Assembly (NCBI GenBank): GCA_023450615.1
Contig: JAEXGT010000065.1
Coordinates: forward strand, 1 to 15,355
DNA: 15,355 nt
Direction of reading: 5' to 3'
Origin: Pseudomonadota bacterium
GTDB lineage: Bacteria > Pseudomonadota > Alphaproteobacteria > Rhizobiales > Beijerinckiaceae
In this document: piece after piece, positions 7,483-13,870 of the stretch
Layout: each line of letters starts with the position of its first letter
Numbering within the stretch: position 1 is the stretch's first letter
Program-made: the position numbers and the translations under genes
The notes under the pieces: model-generated
The model's input: the letters and a program-made list of their open reading frames with translations, nothing else
The model's database searches: none
Told to the model about the DNA's origin: nothing

Positions 7483-8316
7483 TTGAATCACAGCGATAAA
7501 CAGGGGCGACCCTTCCGGATTCTCACCTATAACGTTCACCGCTGGCTGGGCACCGACAGAAAGATTTCGCCGATGCGGATCGCCGAAGTGATCGCCGCTT
7601 GCGAGGCCGATGTCGTGGCGCTCCAGGAGGTGCGTGTCGGCCGCACGAAGGCAGGGGAGATCGACCAAGCCGCAACCGTGGCGGACAGGCTCGGCATGGA
7701 TCTCTACTTCCAGCCCACGATCCGCATTCTCGGTGAGCAATACGGCATCGCGATCCTGTGCAAGCATCCTGCCTATCTGGTGAAATCGGGCCGCCTGCCG
7801 ACCCAGTCGACAAAGCCGTCCTTCGAGAAGCGCAGCGCCCTATGGGTCTGCACGGAGATCGACGGACAGAAGGTCAATGTCATCAACGCCCATCTCTCCC
7901 TTCGTTCCGGCGAGCGCCGCACGCAGGCCTCCGCGTTGGTGGGGAGCGAATGGATGGGGCACCCGGAATGTGCGGATCCTGCTATCCTGCTCGGTGACTT
8001 CAATGCGCCTCCCTATTCGCGCTCCTACCGCATGATCGCCAGCCGCTTGCGGGATGCGCAGCTCTCCAACGCCCACGGAGAACCCCAGCCGACCTTTCAC
8101 ACTAGGGCGCCGGTGCTACGCCTCGACCATGTCTTCGTCACCAAATCGGTGGATGTGGTGGATGCCGGACCCGTGCGGAACGCTCTGACACGAGTGGCTT
8201 CCGATCACTTCCCGTTGATTGCGGAACTCCGTGTGCGTGCCCGGCAGAGCGCAGAACGTGATCGCGCATCGGAAAGCAGGCTTTTGCCGTCCGGCCACGA
8301 TCCTGCCTTAAAATAA
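7483..8316 (+). CDS. Endonuclease/exonuclease/phosphatase (EEP) family protein
   Basis: A 277-residue metal-dependent phosphoesterase of the DNase I/AP endonuclease fold. The active-site blocks are in order: TYNVHR (Asn17), VALQEV (Glu49), INAHLS (His137), GDFNAPP (Asp172, Asn174), RLDHVFV (Asp215, His216) and SDHFPLIAEL (Asp241, His242). All metal and catalytic positions are filled, so it should be active. The substrate could be DNA, a phospholipid or a sugar phosphate; members of this subgroup are often found near cardiolipin-synthase-like genes, but none is present here. The start is TTG at 7483: an in-frame TGA at 7477 blocks any earlier start, and the next ATG (7573) would delete the conserved first strand. 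No clear ribosome site precedes it. It diverges from the copA promoter region but shows no obvious link to copper. Confidence 0.88.
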   Translation: MNHSDKQGRPFRILTYNVHRWLGTDRKISPMRIAEVIAACEADVVALQEVRVGRTKAGEIDQAATVADRLGMDLYFQPTIRILGEQYGIAILCKHPAYLVKSGRLPTQSTKPSFEKRSALWVCTEIDGQKVNVINAHLSLRSGERRTQASALVGSEWMGHPECADPAILLGDFNAPPYSRSYRMIASRLRDAQLSNAHGEPQPTFHTRAPVLRLDHVFVTKSVDVVDAGPVRNALTRVASDHFPLIAELRVRARQSAERDRASESRLLPSGHDPALK

Positions 8317-8346
8317 GATAACATAACAATTATTCGGCTCTCGGGT

Positions 8347-8376
8347 TTGAGATCCCGTCTTCTTAAAAAATTATTA
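8347..8376 (+). promoter_or_regulatory. Candidate sigma70-type promoter for the GST gene
   Basis: TTGAGA (8347-8352) is followed after 18 bases by TTATTA (8371-8376), or after 17 bases by ATTATT, inside a clearly AT-rich patch (8311-8376). The GST start codon lies about 55 bases downstream. A short CGGG/CCCG pair flanks the -35 element. The match is by eye only. Confidence 0.3.
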
Positions 8377-8430
8377 TGACGTTGCATTTGTTTGGCTTCT
8401 GCGCGTGCGCGGGAGCGCAGGATTTGATCG

Positions 8431-9045
8431 ATGAAGCTCTATTACAGCCCTGGAGCGTCCTCCCTGGCGCCTCACATCGTCGTTCGTGAAGCTGGCCTGG
8501 AGGTCGAGTTCGATAGGGTCGACCTGAATACACAGACGACCTCGTCAGGGCATCGCTTCGGCACCATCAACCCCAAAGGGAACGTGCCTGCGCTTGCCCT
8601 CCGGGACGGGGAGGTGCTCATGGAGGTTTCCGTTATCCTGGAATATCTGGCGGACCGCGTACCGGACCGCCGTCTTCTGCCGGCTCTGGGCTCACTGGAA
8701 CGCTACCGGGTTCAGGAATGGGTCGGCTTCATCGGCACCGCGATTCATAAGGGCTTCGATGCGCTCTGGGACGGGCTGATGCCGGATGCAGCGCGGCGGC
8801 TCGCAATCCAATACCTTCAGCGCAACCTGTCCTATCTCGACAGATGCCTCAACGGACGCTGTTACCTCACGGGGGAAGAGTTCACGGTAGCCGACGCTTA
8901 TTGCTTTACCGTTCTCAACTGGGCCCGCTTCCATCGGGTGGACCTGTCGGATTACCCTGCCGTGCAGGCCTTCATGCAGGAAGTTTCCAGCCGCCCCATG
9001 GTCCGCAAGGCGATGGAGGCCGAAGGGCTGATGCAGGCGGCCTAA
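8431..9045 (+). CDS. Beta-class-like glutathione S-transferase with Cys10 replaced by Ser
   Basis: A 204-residue cytosolic glutathione transferase. The N-terminal thioredoxin-like half has MKLYYSPGASSLAPHI, INPKGNVPAL (cis-proline, about 46-55) and a glutathione-site Glu65. The helical half contains IHKGF with His106 and the folding motif FTVADAYCFTVLNWA, very like E. coli GstA throughout. In GstA and other beta-class enzymes, residue 10 in GACS is a cysteine that can form a mixed disulfide with glutathione; here codon 10 (8458-8460) is TCC, serine. The enzyme may therefore rely on Ser10/Ser11 for thiolate activation, or may have changed activity (inference). AGGA lies about nine bases before the ATG. 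It appears to be a single-gene unit. Confidence 0.92.
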   Translation: MKLYYSPGASSLAPHIVVREAGLEVEFDRVDLNTQTTSSGHRFGTINPKGNVPALALRDGEVLMEVSVILEYLADRVPDRRLLPALGSLERYRVQEWVGFIGTAIHKGFDALWDGLMPDAARRLAIQYLQRNLSYLDRCLNGRCYLTGEEFTVADAYCFTVLNWARFHRVDLSDYPAVQAFMQEVSSRPMVRKAMEAEGLMQAA

Positions 9046-9128
9046 AAGCAACACGAAAGAAGTGCGGCTCTGCTAAAGGCTTGGCGCCTCTTGCGTTCCT
9101 CAAAGAGGAAAGCTAGGCACCCGTTGCC

Positions 9129-9923
9129 ATGCTTCCTTTATCCGTCTTCATCATCGCCAAGAACGAGGCCGACCGGATCGGCGCGACGATCCGCGCCGTC
9201 CGCGATCTGACGGACGATCTGGTGGTGATCGATTCCGGCTCGACCGACGGCACCCAGAAAGTGGCGGAAGAGCTCGGCGCCCGGGTGATCTTCAATCCCT
9301 GGCCCGGCTACGGCCCGCAGAAGCGTTTCGGCGAGGACCAGTGCCGCTACGAGTGGCTCCTGAACATCGATGCGGACGAGGAGCTTTCTCCCACCCTGCG
9401 CGAGGAGATCAAGGCCCTCTTCGCCAATGGGGAGCCTCCACGCCAAGCCTATGGCATTCGCATCGCCGAAACCTATCCGGGGGAGGCCGCGCCGCACCCT
9501 CTCGCCTATCGCATCGCGCCCGTGCGTCTCTACCGCAGGGATGCGGGCCGGTACTCGCCCTCCTTGGTCCATGACCGAGTGGACCTGAAGCCGGGCACGA
9601 AGATTGGGACGCTGAAGGGCCTTGTCCACCACCGGTCGATCCGCTCGCTCGGCGACCAGATCGCCAAGCTGAACTTTTACACGGACCAACTCGCCCATGA
9701 TCTGGAGGTGAGGGGGGTCTCAATCCCCACATGGCGGGTCTATTTCGAGTTCCCGGCAGCCTTCATCAAGGCCTATTTCGGGCGCCTGCACTTTCTGCGG
9801 GGCACCTATGGTTTTTTGATTGCGATGAACTACGCCATCTGGCGGCATCTGCGCCTGGCGAAGCATTACGAGAAGAAGCGATTGAATGCTTTGGCGAAGG
9901 CGAACAAGGCCAAGAGGACCTGA
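9129..9923 (+). CDS. Glycosyltransferase family 2, WaaE/LgtF-like
   Basis: A 264-residue GT-A-fold glycosyltransferase that probably adds a hexose to lipopolysaccharide core or another envelope glycan at the inner face of the cytoplasmic membrane. Visible motifs are VFIIAKNEADRI (6-17), VVIDSGSTDGT (32-42) for nucleotide binding, and NIDADEE (79-85) holding the DxD metal site (Asp81, Asp83). LVHDRV (146-151) and VHHRS (166-170) are typical of the WaaE/KdtX-like group. The C-terminal third (about 203-245) is aromatic and hydrophobic, ending in a strongly basic tail (KHYEKKRLNALAKANKAKR), fitting peripheral membrane attachment. The acceptor is unknown, and no other LPS gene is in the window. 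The upstream Shine-Dalgarno is poor; a 6-bp stem (9087-9092 with 9103-9108) lies in the gap after the GST gene. Confidence 0.88.
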   Translation: MLPLSVFIIAKNEADRIGATIRAVRDLTDDLVVIDSGSTDGTQKVAEELGARVIFNPWPGYGPQKRFGEDQCRYEWLLNIDADEELSPTLREEIKALFANGEPPRQAYGIRIAETYPGEAAPHPLAYRIAPVRLYRRDAGRYSPSLVHDRVDLKPGTKIGTLKGLVHHRSIRSLGDQIAKLNFYTDQLAHDLEVRGVSIPTWRVYFEFPAAFIKAYFGRLHFLRGTYGFLIAMNYAIWRHLRLAKHYEKKRLNALAKANKAKRT

Positions 9924-9947
9924 TCGCCTTCGCAGGCGCAGCTGCCT
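9894..9947. terminator. Inverted repeats at the convergent glycosyltransferase/ridA junction
   Basis: GCGAAGGCGA (9894-9903) is the exact reverse complement of TCGCCTTCGC (9924-9933); the 20-base loop holds the glycosyltransferase stop codon. A second small dyad, AGGC/GCCT, follows (9934-9937 with 9944-9947) around GCAGCT. The two genes converge with only 23 bases between stop codons. These stems could stop transcription from both sides, but there is no T-run, so terminator function is a guess. Confidence 0.35.
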
Positions 9948-10300
9948 TAGAGCGCGGCGGTGACCTGAATCTCCAGCGCATAATCGGGATCGGCGAGCTT
10001 GGCCTGAACGGTGGCCCGCGCGGGCGTATGGCCCGGAACGACCCAAGCATCCCACACCGCGTTCATCTCGGCATAAGACGCCATGTCCGTCAGCCAGATC
10101 GTGGCCTGCAGAAGCTTGGACTTATCACTGCCGATCTCCGTCAGCGATTGCTCGATCTGCGCGAGCACGTCCCGGGTCTGCTCGGTCACCGATTGGCCCA
10201 CGGTGGTTTCGGCCACGTAGCCGGAGAAATAGGCCGTATTCCCGTGAATCACGAGATCGCTGTAACGGGCGGCAACGCCAATGCGCTTGATGTCTGCCAT
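9947..10300 (-). CDS. RidA (YjgF/UK114) family enamine/imine deaminase
   Basis: A 117-residue protein of the trimeric RidA family, which hydrolyses reactive enamines/imines such as 2-aminoacrylate arising from PLP enzymes. The C-terminal signature has the catalytic Arg in HTPARATVQAKLA (Arg95) and the conserved Glu in ALEIQVTA (Glu110), so it is probably a competent deaminase rather than one of the arginine-less relatives. The ATG at 10300 is firm: AAAGGAG lies eight bases upstream. The same frame stays open for a further 414 bases upstream, but that stretch is antisense to a tRNA gene and must not be included. It converges on the glycosyltransferase gene. The exact Rid subfamily is not assigned. 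Confidence 0.92.
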   Translation of the reverse strand: MADIKRIGVAARYSDLVIHGNTAYFSGYVAETTVGQSVTEQTRDVLAQIEQSLTEIGSDKSKLLQATIWLTDMASYAEMNAVWDAWVVPGHTPARATVQAKLADPDYALEIQVTAAL

Positions 10301-10407
10301 GTCGGGGCTCCTTTGGTTTCCGTTGGTGGAGCCTCCTAGCATGGAAGCGGCTGTACAGCCCAGGTTCCAAGGGCAGCTTTTGCCTGCCGATAGGATGCTT
10401 TTTGGCC

Positions 10408-10436
10408 TTGACGAAGGGCGGCTGTTCGCGTCTATT
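10408..10436 (+). promoter_or_regulatory. Promoter of tRNA-Ser
   Basis: TTGACG (10408-10413), preceded by the C favoured in alphaproteobacterial -35 boxes, is separated by exactly 17 bases from TCTATT (10431-10436). The predicted transcript would start about 10443, leaving a leader of roughly 38 bases before the mature tRNA 5' end. The ridA start lies more than 100 bases away on the other strand, so this promoter fits only the tRNA gene. Confidence 0.6.
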
Positions 10437-10450
10437 GCGCCACCTGCGAA

Positions 10451-10471
10451 GCAGGGTTCCGACCCTGTTTT
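10451..10471 (+). promoter_or_regulatory. Terminator-like hairpin in the tRNA-Ser leader
   Basis: CAGGGT (10452-10457), loop TCCG, ACCCTG (10462-10467), then TTTT (10468-10471). This has the form of a short intrinsic terminator, yet it lies after the predicted promoter and ends nine bases before the tRNA. It may be a 5' leader structure for RNase processing, an attenuator, or a chance dyad. It also vaguely resembles a tRNA T-arm. Confidence 0.4.
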
Positions 10472-10480
10472 ATCGCGAAC

Positions 10481-10571
10481 GGAGACGTGGCCGAGAGGCT
10501 GAAGGCACTCGTTTGCTAAATGAGCATACCCCAAAAGGGTATCGAGGGTTCGAATCCCTCCGTCTCCGCCA
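10481..10571 (+). tRNA. tRNA-Ser(GCU)
   Basis: Complete class II tRNA. The acceptor stem GGAGACG (10481-10487) pairs with CGTCTCC (10561-10567). The D-arm is GCCGAGAGGCTGAAGGC. The anticodon loop TTGCTAA has anticodon GCT at 10515-10517, flanked by CTCGT/ATGAG. There is a long variable arm, ATACCC/GGGTAT, as expected for serine, and a T-arm GAGGG-TTCGAAT-CCCTC. The discriminator is G at 10568 and CCA is encoded (10569-10571). It reads AGC/AGU codons. It is followed by a T-rich stretch (10573-10581) that may help end transcription. Confidence 0.98.
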
Positions 10572-10687
10572 TTTTCTTTTATCCTAAGATGCTTACCCGC
10601 AGATTTTGGAAATTGGGTCGCCTGGAACTTCATCGTTGCGGGAGCGCGACGTTTGTCGAGATGACGTAACGAGAATGGCAAGCTAAA

Positions 10688-10707
10688 GCCCCAGGCTACT
10701 CTTGGGG
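10688..10707 (+). promoter_or_regulatory. Stem-loop overlapping the ribosome site of the orphan gene
   Basis: CCCCA (10689-10693) can pair with TGGGG (10703-10707) around a 9-base loop, so part of the G-run that serves as Shine-Dalgarno for the gene starting at 10713 would be buried. It could lower or regulate translation; equally it may be a chance pairing. Confidence 0.3.
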
Positions 10708-10712
10708 GGCAC

Positions 10713-11291
10713 ATGTCGAGTCGGATCGTCTTATTCTTTGCAGCTTTTGTTGTAAGCTTCGTACCGGCTCGCGCCGAGATGATTGCAGTAAAGGCAGTCG
10801 CTATCAGCAGTCGTAACGCGCTCGTATTCCAATTCAGTGATCAGGTCGCACCACCTCGCCTCTGCAATGGGGAAAGTGGTCATCGGGCATTTCTCGCGAT
10901 GACTATCGCGCGAAACCTCGATCCCCGGACCGGGAGTAACTATGGCAGCGGATGCTGGTTCTTCAATGAATTTGGAGAAATCGTCATCTGGGGCAAGTCG
11001 TTTCACGACGGCACGCTCATGAGCCTCAGTTTCCCCGTGGGAGAGGTGGATACGACTCCAGCCTTCAAGGCTTGGTTCTATTATAACCGTGACTTTGGGC
11101 CTGATGATATCAAGCGGATCAAACGTGCCAACGACCTCAACAGCCGGTGCCGCGGTGAACGCGGAGACCATCCCGCCACAACCATAATCTGCGAGGAGCG
11201 CGATCAGGTGGTTTCCGAGCTCGAAGCGAGCGGAATCTGCTGGGGGCCCAACGACGCGCCGGGTTTCGAGAAGCGCTGGATGCGCTGCTGA
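10713..11291 (+). CDS. Exported six-cysteine protein of unknown family
   Basis: I do not recognise this 192-residue protein. It begins with a convincing Sec signal peptide (MSSRIVLFFAAFVVSFVPARA, cleavage probably before Glu22), so the mature protein of about 171 residues should be periplasmic or secreted. All six cysteines (51, 81, 146, 160, 176 and the C-terminal 192) lie in the mature part, an even number compatible with three disulfides. The middle is rich in aromatic residues (GCWFFNEFGEIVIWG, AWFYYNRDFG) and the C-terminal third is charged. A G-rich ribosome site sits just before the ATG, partly in a possible hairpin. Base composition is lower in G+C than its neighbours (30 of 60 bases at 11041-11100), and it lies 141 bases past a tRNA gene, so it may be acquired DNA. 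Confidence 0.75.
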   Translation: MSSRIVLFFAAFVVSFVPARAEMIAVKAVAISSRNALVFQFSDQVAPPRLCNGESGHRAFLAMTIARNLDPRTGSNYGSGCWFFNEFGEIVIWGKSFHDGTLMSLSFPVGEVDTTPAFKAWFYYNRDFGPDDIKRIKRANDLNSRCRGERGDHPATTIICEERDQVVSELEASGICWGPNDAPGFEKRWMRC

Positions 11292-11611
11292 ATCGACTCG
11301 GTAACCGACCTGAAGTCGGTATGGCGCATGTGACAGGCAGCGGCTTAGTCTCTTGTCAGACGCGCCCCTGTACGGCTTGCGCCTTTGTGAGAACGCGCGG
11401 CTTGCCGTAGCCAACCAGTGATCCCAGTGCTCGCTGCAGCTCCGAATGGGCAACTGCAGGGGGGAACCGCCGACCTTCCGTCGTTCCTGGTATCCGATGT
11501 CATGTGATGAAGTTGCTCGAACGATTGCGCCATCTCATTTTGACCTATGCCTTGGTGGCCCAAACGGCGCTTTTGGCGTAGAACGGCAAATTCCCACATC
11601 CGGTTGATCTT
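11292..11611. other. 320-base gap between the orphan gene and the antiporter
   Basis: No recognisable gene. A 6-bp stem, ACCGAC (11304-11309) with GTCGGT (11315-11320), lies 12 bases past the orphan gene's stop and could end its transcript, although no T-run follows. TACGGC/GCCGTA bracket the stretch around 11370-11410. A 24-codon frame (11507-11581) encodes a hydrophobic, signal-like peptide with no ribosome site. Open frames on both strands here have no family features. No convincing promoter for the antiporter could be picked by eye. Confidence 0.6.
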
Positions 11612-13396
11612 ATGCACGAAGCCACCTTCATCTCTACCGTTGCCATCTGCTTCGTTCTCGCCTTTGCCTTCGGCTATCTTGCGGAGCGGCTGCGCTTGCC
11701 GCCCCTTGTCGGCTATCTGGTCGCCGGCATTGCTGCGGGGCCGTTTACGCCGGGATTCATGGCGGATGGAGCGCTCGCGTCAGAACTGGCGGAGATGGGC
11801 GTGATCCTGCTCATGTTCGGAGTCGGGCTTCACTTTTCCGTCAGAGATCTCATGGCCGTGCGCAGCATCGCCATACCAGGAGCGGTCGGCCAGATCGCCC
11901 TGGCCACGGCTGCGGGTGCAGGTCTTGCCCATCTCTGGGGCTGGTCTCTGGGGCAGGGTGTCGTTTTCGGGCTGACGCTTTCCGTCGCCAGCACCGTCGT
12001 CCTGCTGAAGGCCCTCGAAGAGCGTAACCTTCTCCAAAGCCCCAACGGCAGGGTGGCTGTCGGCTGGCTCATCGTCGAGGATCTCGCCATGGTCCTGACG
12101 CTCGTTCTGCTTCCGGCTTTTGCCGAGGTTCTGGGCGGACATGCGGCCGCCTCATCCGGCGGTCACGGCGCGCCCGCTTCCGATGGACCGGTCCTGCTCG
12201 CCCTGGCGATGACCCTCGGCAAGGTCGGTGTCTTCGTCGCGCTCGCAGTCCTGCTCGGTCCGAGGGTCGTGCCCTACCTGCTGAAGCAGGTGGCCCGCAC
12301 CGGAAGCCGGGAGTTGTTCACGCTGTCGGTGCTCGCGCTGGCGATCGGCATTGCCTACGGGTCGGCGAAACTCTTCGGCGTCTCCTTCGCCCTTGGCGCC
12401 TTCTTTGCCGGCGTGGTGCTGAGCGAGTCGAGGTTCAGTCATAGAGCGGCGACGGAATCGCTGCCGTTGCAGGACGCCTTCTCCGTCCTGTTCTTCGTCT
12501 CTGTCGGCATGCTGTTCGATCCGATGGTGCTGATCCGTGATCCTCTGTCGGTGCTGCTGGTGGTTGCACTGATCGTCGTCGGAAAGGGGCTCATCGCTTT
12601 CGGCATCGTCGTTGCCTTGCGCTATCCCCTCGACATGGGCCTGCTGGTTGCGGCGAGCCTCGCGCAGATCGGGGAGTTCTCCTTCATCCTGGCGGGCCTC
12701 GGAATGTCTCTCGGCCTTCTCCCCAACGAGGGGCGGGACCTGATCCTGGCCGGGGCTCTGCTGTCCATCACCCTGAACCCGTTGACGTTCCAAGTGGTGA
12801 ACAGACTCAGGAAGCGGCTTGGCATCGACACTCCATCGCGTGCAACGGATTTCGGGTTCTCCCGGCATCAGGCTCTTGAGGAAGAACTGGCGGCGAACCG
12901 CCTTCGGAACGAGGAGCGCGAGCTGGCTCATGAACTGGAGCTTCATGCCCTGCTCGAAAAGTTTCCCGTCCTGAATTTGGTAGGGAGAAATGATCGGGAG
13001 GATCTGCTTCTTCTCTTCCGCCCCAGGTCCGCGGCTCCGGGCGAGCGTGTGATACGGCGCGGGGATCGAGCGGACGGGATGTATTTCATCTCCTCCGGCG
13101 CGGTGGAGGTTTCCATCGGTGACCAGAAGATCAGGCTCGACCACGGAACCTTTTTCGGCGAGATGGCTCTGGTTGACGACAGCCGCCGCAATGCCGACGT
13201 GACGGCGATCGACTATTGCCAGTTCCTCTTTCTGGCGAACCGCGATTTCAATCAGTTCATGTCACGCCATCCTGCCCTGCGCAGCGCAGTGGGCGAGATG
13301 GCGGAGCAGCGCCGGGCGATGAACGGGGAAGCCGCAACCCGTCCAGGAGATGATGCCAAGGCCGACACTCCGGTGGCTGAGACGCCTGGTCCGTGA
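11612..13396 (+). CDS. CPA2-family cation:proton antiporter with C-terminal cyclic-nucleotide-binding domain
   Basis: A 594-residue inner-membrane antiporter, probably K+/H+ or Na+/H+. Residues 5-398 form about 12-13 membrane helices typical of the Kef/YbaL/CPA2 type, with RLPPLVGYLVAGI (28-40), the ion-site pair Glu156-Asp157 in GWLIVEDLAM, FGVSFALGAFFAGVVL (255-270) and the late block SLAQIGEFSFILA (349-361). Instead of the TrkA-N/RCK domain of KefB/KefC there is a charged, probably coiled-coil linker (about 418-450). A Crp-like cyclic-nucleotide-binding domain follows (about 450-560) with the phosphate cassette FGEMALVDDSRRNADVTA (515-532), where FGE and the Arg next to Asn-Ala fit ligand binding. 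A polar tail ends the protein. This suggests gating by cAMP, cGMP or another ligand (inference). The ATG at 11612 has only a weak ribosome site. A cyclic-nucleotide phosphodiesterase gene lies nearby. Confidence 0.92.
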   Translation: MHEATFISTVAICFVLAFAFGYLAERLRLPPLVGYLVAGIAAGPFTPGFMADGALASELAEMGVILLMFGVGLHFSVRDLMAVRSIAIPGAVGQIALATAAGAGLAHLWGWSLGQGVVFGLTLSVASTVVLLKALEERNLLQSPNGRVAVGWLIVEDLAMVLTLVLLPAFAEVLGGHAAASSGGHGAPASDGPVLLALAMTLGKVGVFVALAVLLGPRVVPYLLKQVARTGSRELFTLSVLALAIGIAYGSAKLFGVSFALGAFFAGVVLSESRFSHRAATESLPLQDAFSVLFFVSVGMLFDPMVLIRDPLSVLLVVALIVVGKGLIAFGIVVALRYPLDMGLLVAASLAQIGEFSFILAGLGMSLGLLPNEGRDLILAGALLSITLNPLTFQVVNRLRKRLGIDTPSRATDFGFSRHQALEEELAANRLRNEERELAHELELHALLEKFPVLNLVGRNDREDLLLLFRPRSAAPGERVIRRGDRADGMYFISSGAVEVSIGDQKIRLDHGTFFGEMALVDDSRRNADVTAIDYCQFLFLANRDFNQFMSRHPALRSAVGEMAEQRRAMNGEAATRPGDDAKADTPVAETPGP

Positions 13397-13458
13397 ACGG
13401 TCTGGCGCTTCGCAGCCCATGGTCTTGAGCGCGACGGCAGACAAATCGCCTCCGGGGA

Positions 13459-13623
13459 TTACTCGACCTCGCAAATGAACTGACGCGTTGCGCCACATCG
13501 GCGGCAGAATTCCAGCGTCACGACGGGCATGCGGAGCGGGCGTCTGTTCTGAAGATCGAGCTGCTCCTCGGAGGTCCAGCTGTGGCGCAGGAACATGCAG
13601 ACGAGACGCATCAAGGCAGGCAT
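13459..13623 (-). CDS. Small 54-residue CxxC protein, function unknown
   Basis: A probable small gene in the gap between the antiporter and the phosphodiesterase. The ATG at 13623 has a good ribosome site (AGGAGAG, eight bases upstream), which is the main evidence that it is real. The product starts MPALMRLVCMFLRHSW, has a polar middle (EEQLDLQNRRPLRMP) and ends with LEFCRRCGATRQFICEVE. The CRRCG knuckle plus a third cysteine four residues from the end resembles half of a zinc ribbon. The frame extends further upstream to 13806, but that part looks non-coding. It is convergent with the antiporter gene (62 bases between stops) and on the same strand as the phosphodiesterase. No family was recognised. 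Confidence 0.55.
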   Translation of the reverse strand: MPALMRLVCMFLRHSWTSEEQLDLQNRRPLRMPVVTLEFCRRCGATRQFICEVE

Positions 13624-13820
13624 CGGTATCACTCTCCTGAGCGGACGCAGATCCGCCGAATGCCGGACTGCCCGCATGACAGGCCGCGACATGAACGCCT
13701 CACTTGTGCGGTCATCGCATCGCTTGAGGCAAGTAAAGTCGATGTGAGGCGGCGCTTGCGTCGAGAGCATCAAACGAAGCGCGGGGGAGGGCGACCCTGG
13801 TTTCATCGAGGCATCACCAT

Positions 13821-13855
13821 CCCCATCGGGCGGATCATAAACTTGGATGATGGGG
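13821..13855 (-). terminator. Possible stem-loop after the phosphodiesterase gene
   Basis: CCCCATC (13821-13827) is the reverse complement of GATGGGG (13849-13855), with a 21-base loop. It begins 15 bases past the stop codon of the minus-strand phosphodiesterase. The loop is long and there is no T-run, so a role in termination is weakly supported. Confidence 0.25.
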
Positions 13856-13870
13856 TGGCTGGTTATCGCC

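Noticed and set aside
10301..10714. N-terminal extension of RidA reading through to 10714, containing GDGGIRTLDTLLGYAHLA
   Set aside because: The stretch is the antisense of tRNA-Ser(GCU) (10481-10571), a classic false peptide seen in many misannotated genes. The true RidA start at 10300 has a strong AAAGGAG site.
10572..11611. Integrated element with attachment repeats at tRNA-Ser
   Set aside because: I looked for a second copy of the tRNA 3' end (CCCTCCGTCTCCGCCA-like) in the window and saw none, and there is no integrase. Only the composition shift and position hint at transfer, so no mobile element is called.
11345..11617. 90-codon minus-strand frame in the gap before the antiporter
   Set aside because: No family motif or ribosome site, and it overlaps the antiporter start; considered a possible transposase remnant, but nothing specific supports that.
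12152..13144. 330-codon minus-strand frame inside the antiporter gene
   Set aside because: The translation is low-complexity, rich in Glu/Gln/Arg/His, as expected from antisense of membrane-protein codons; the plus-strand antiporter is clear.
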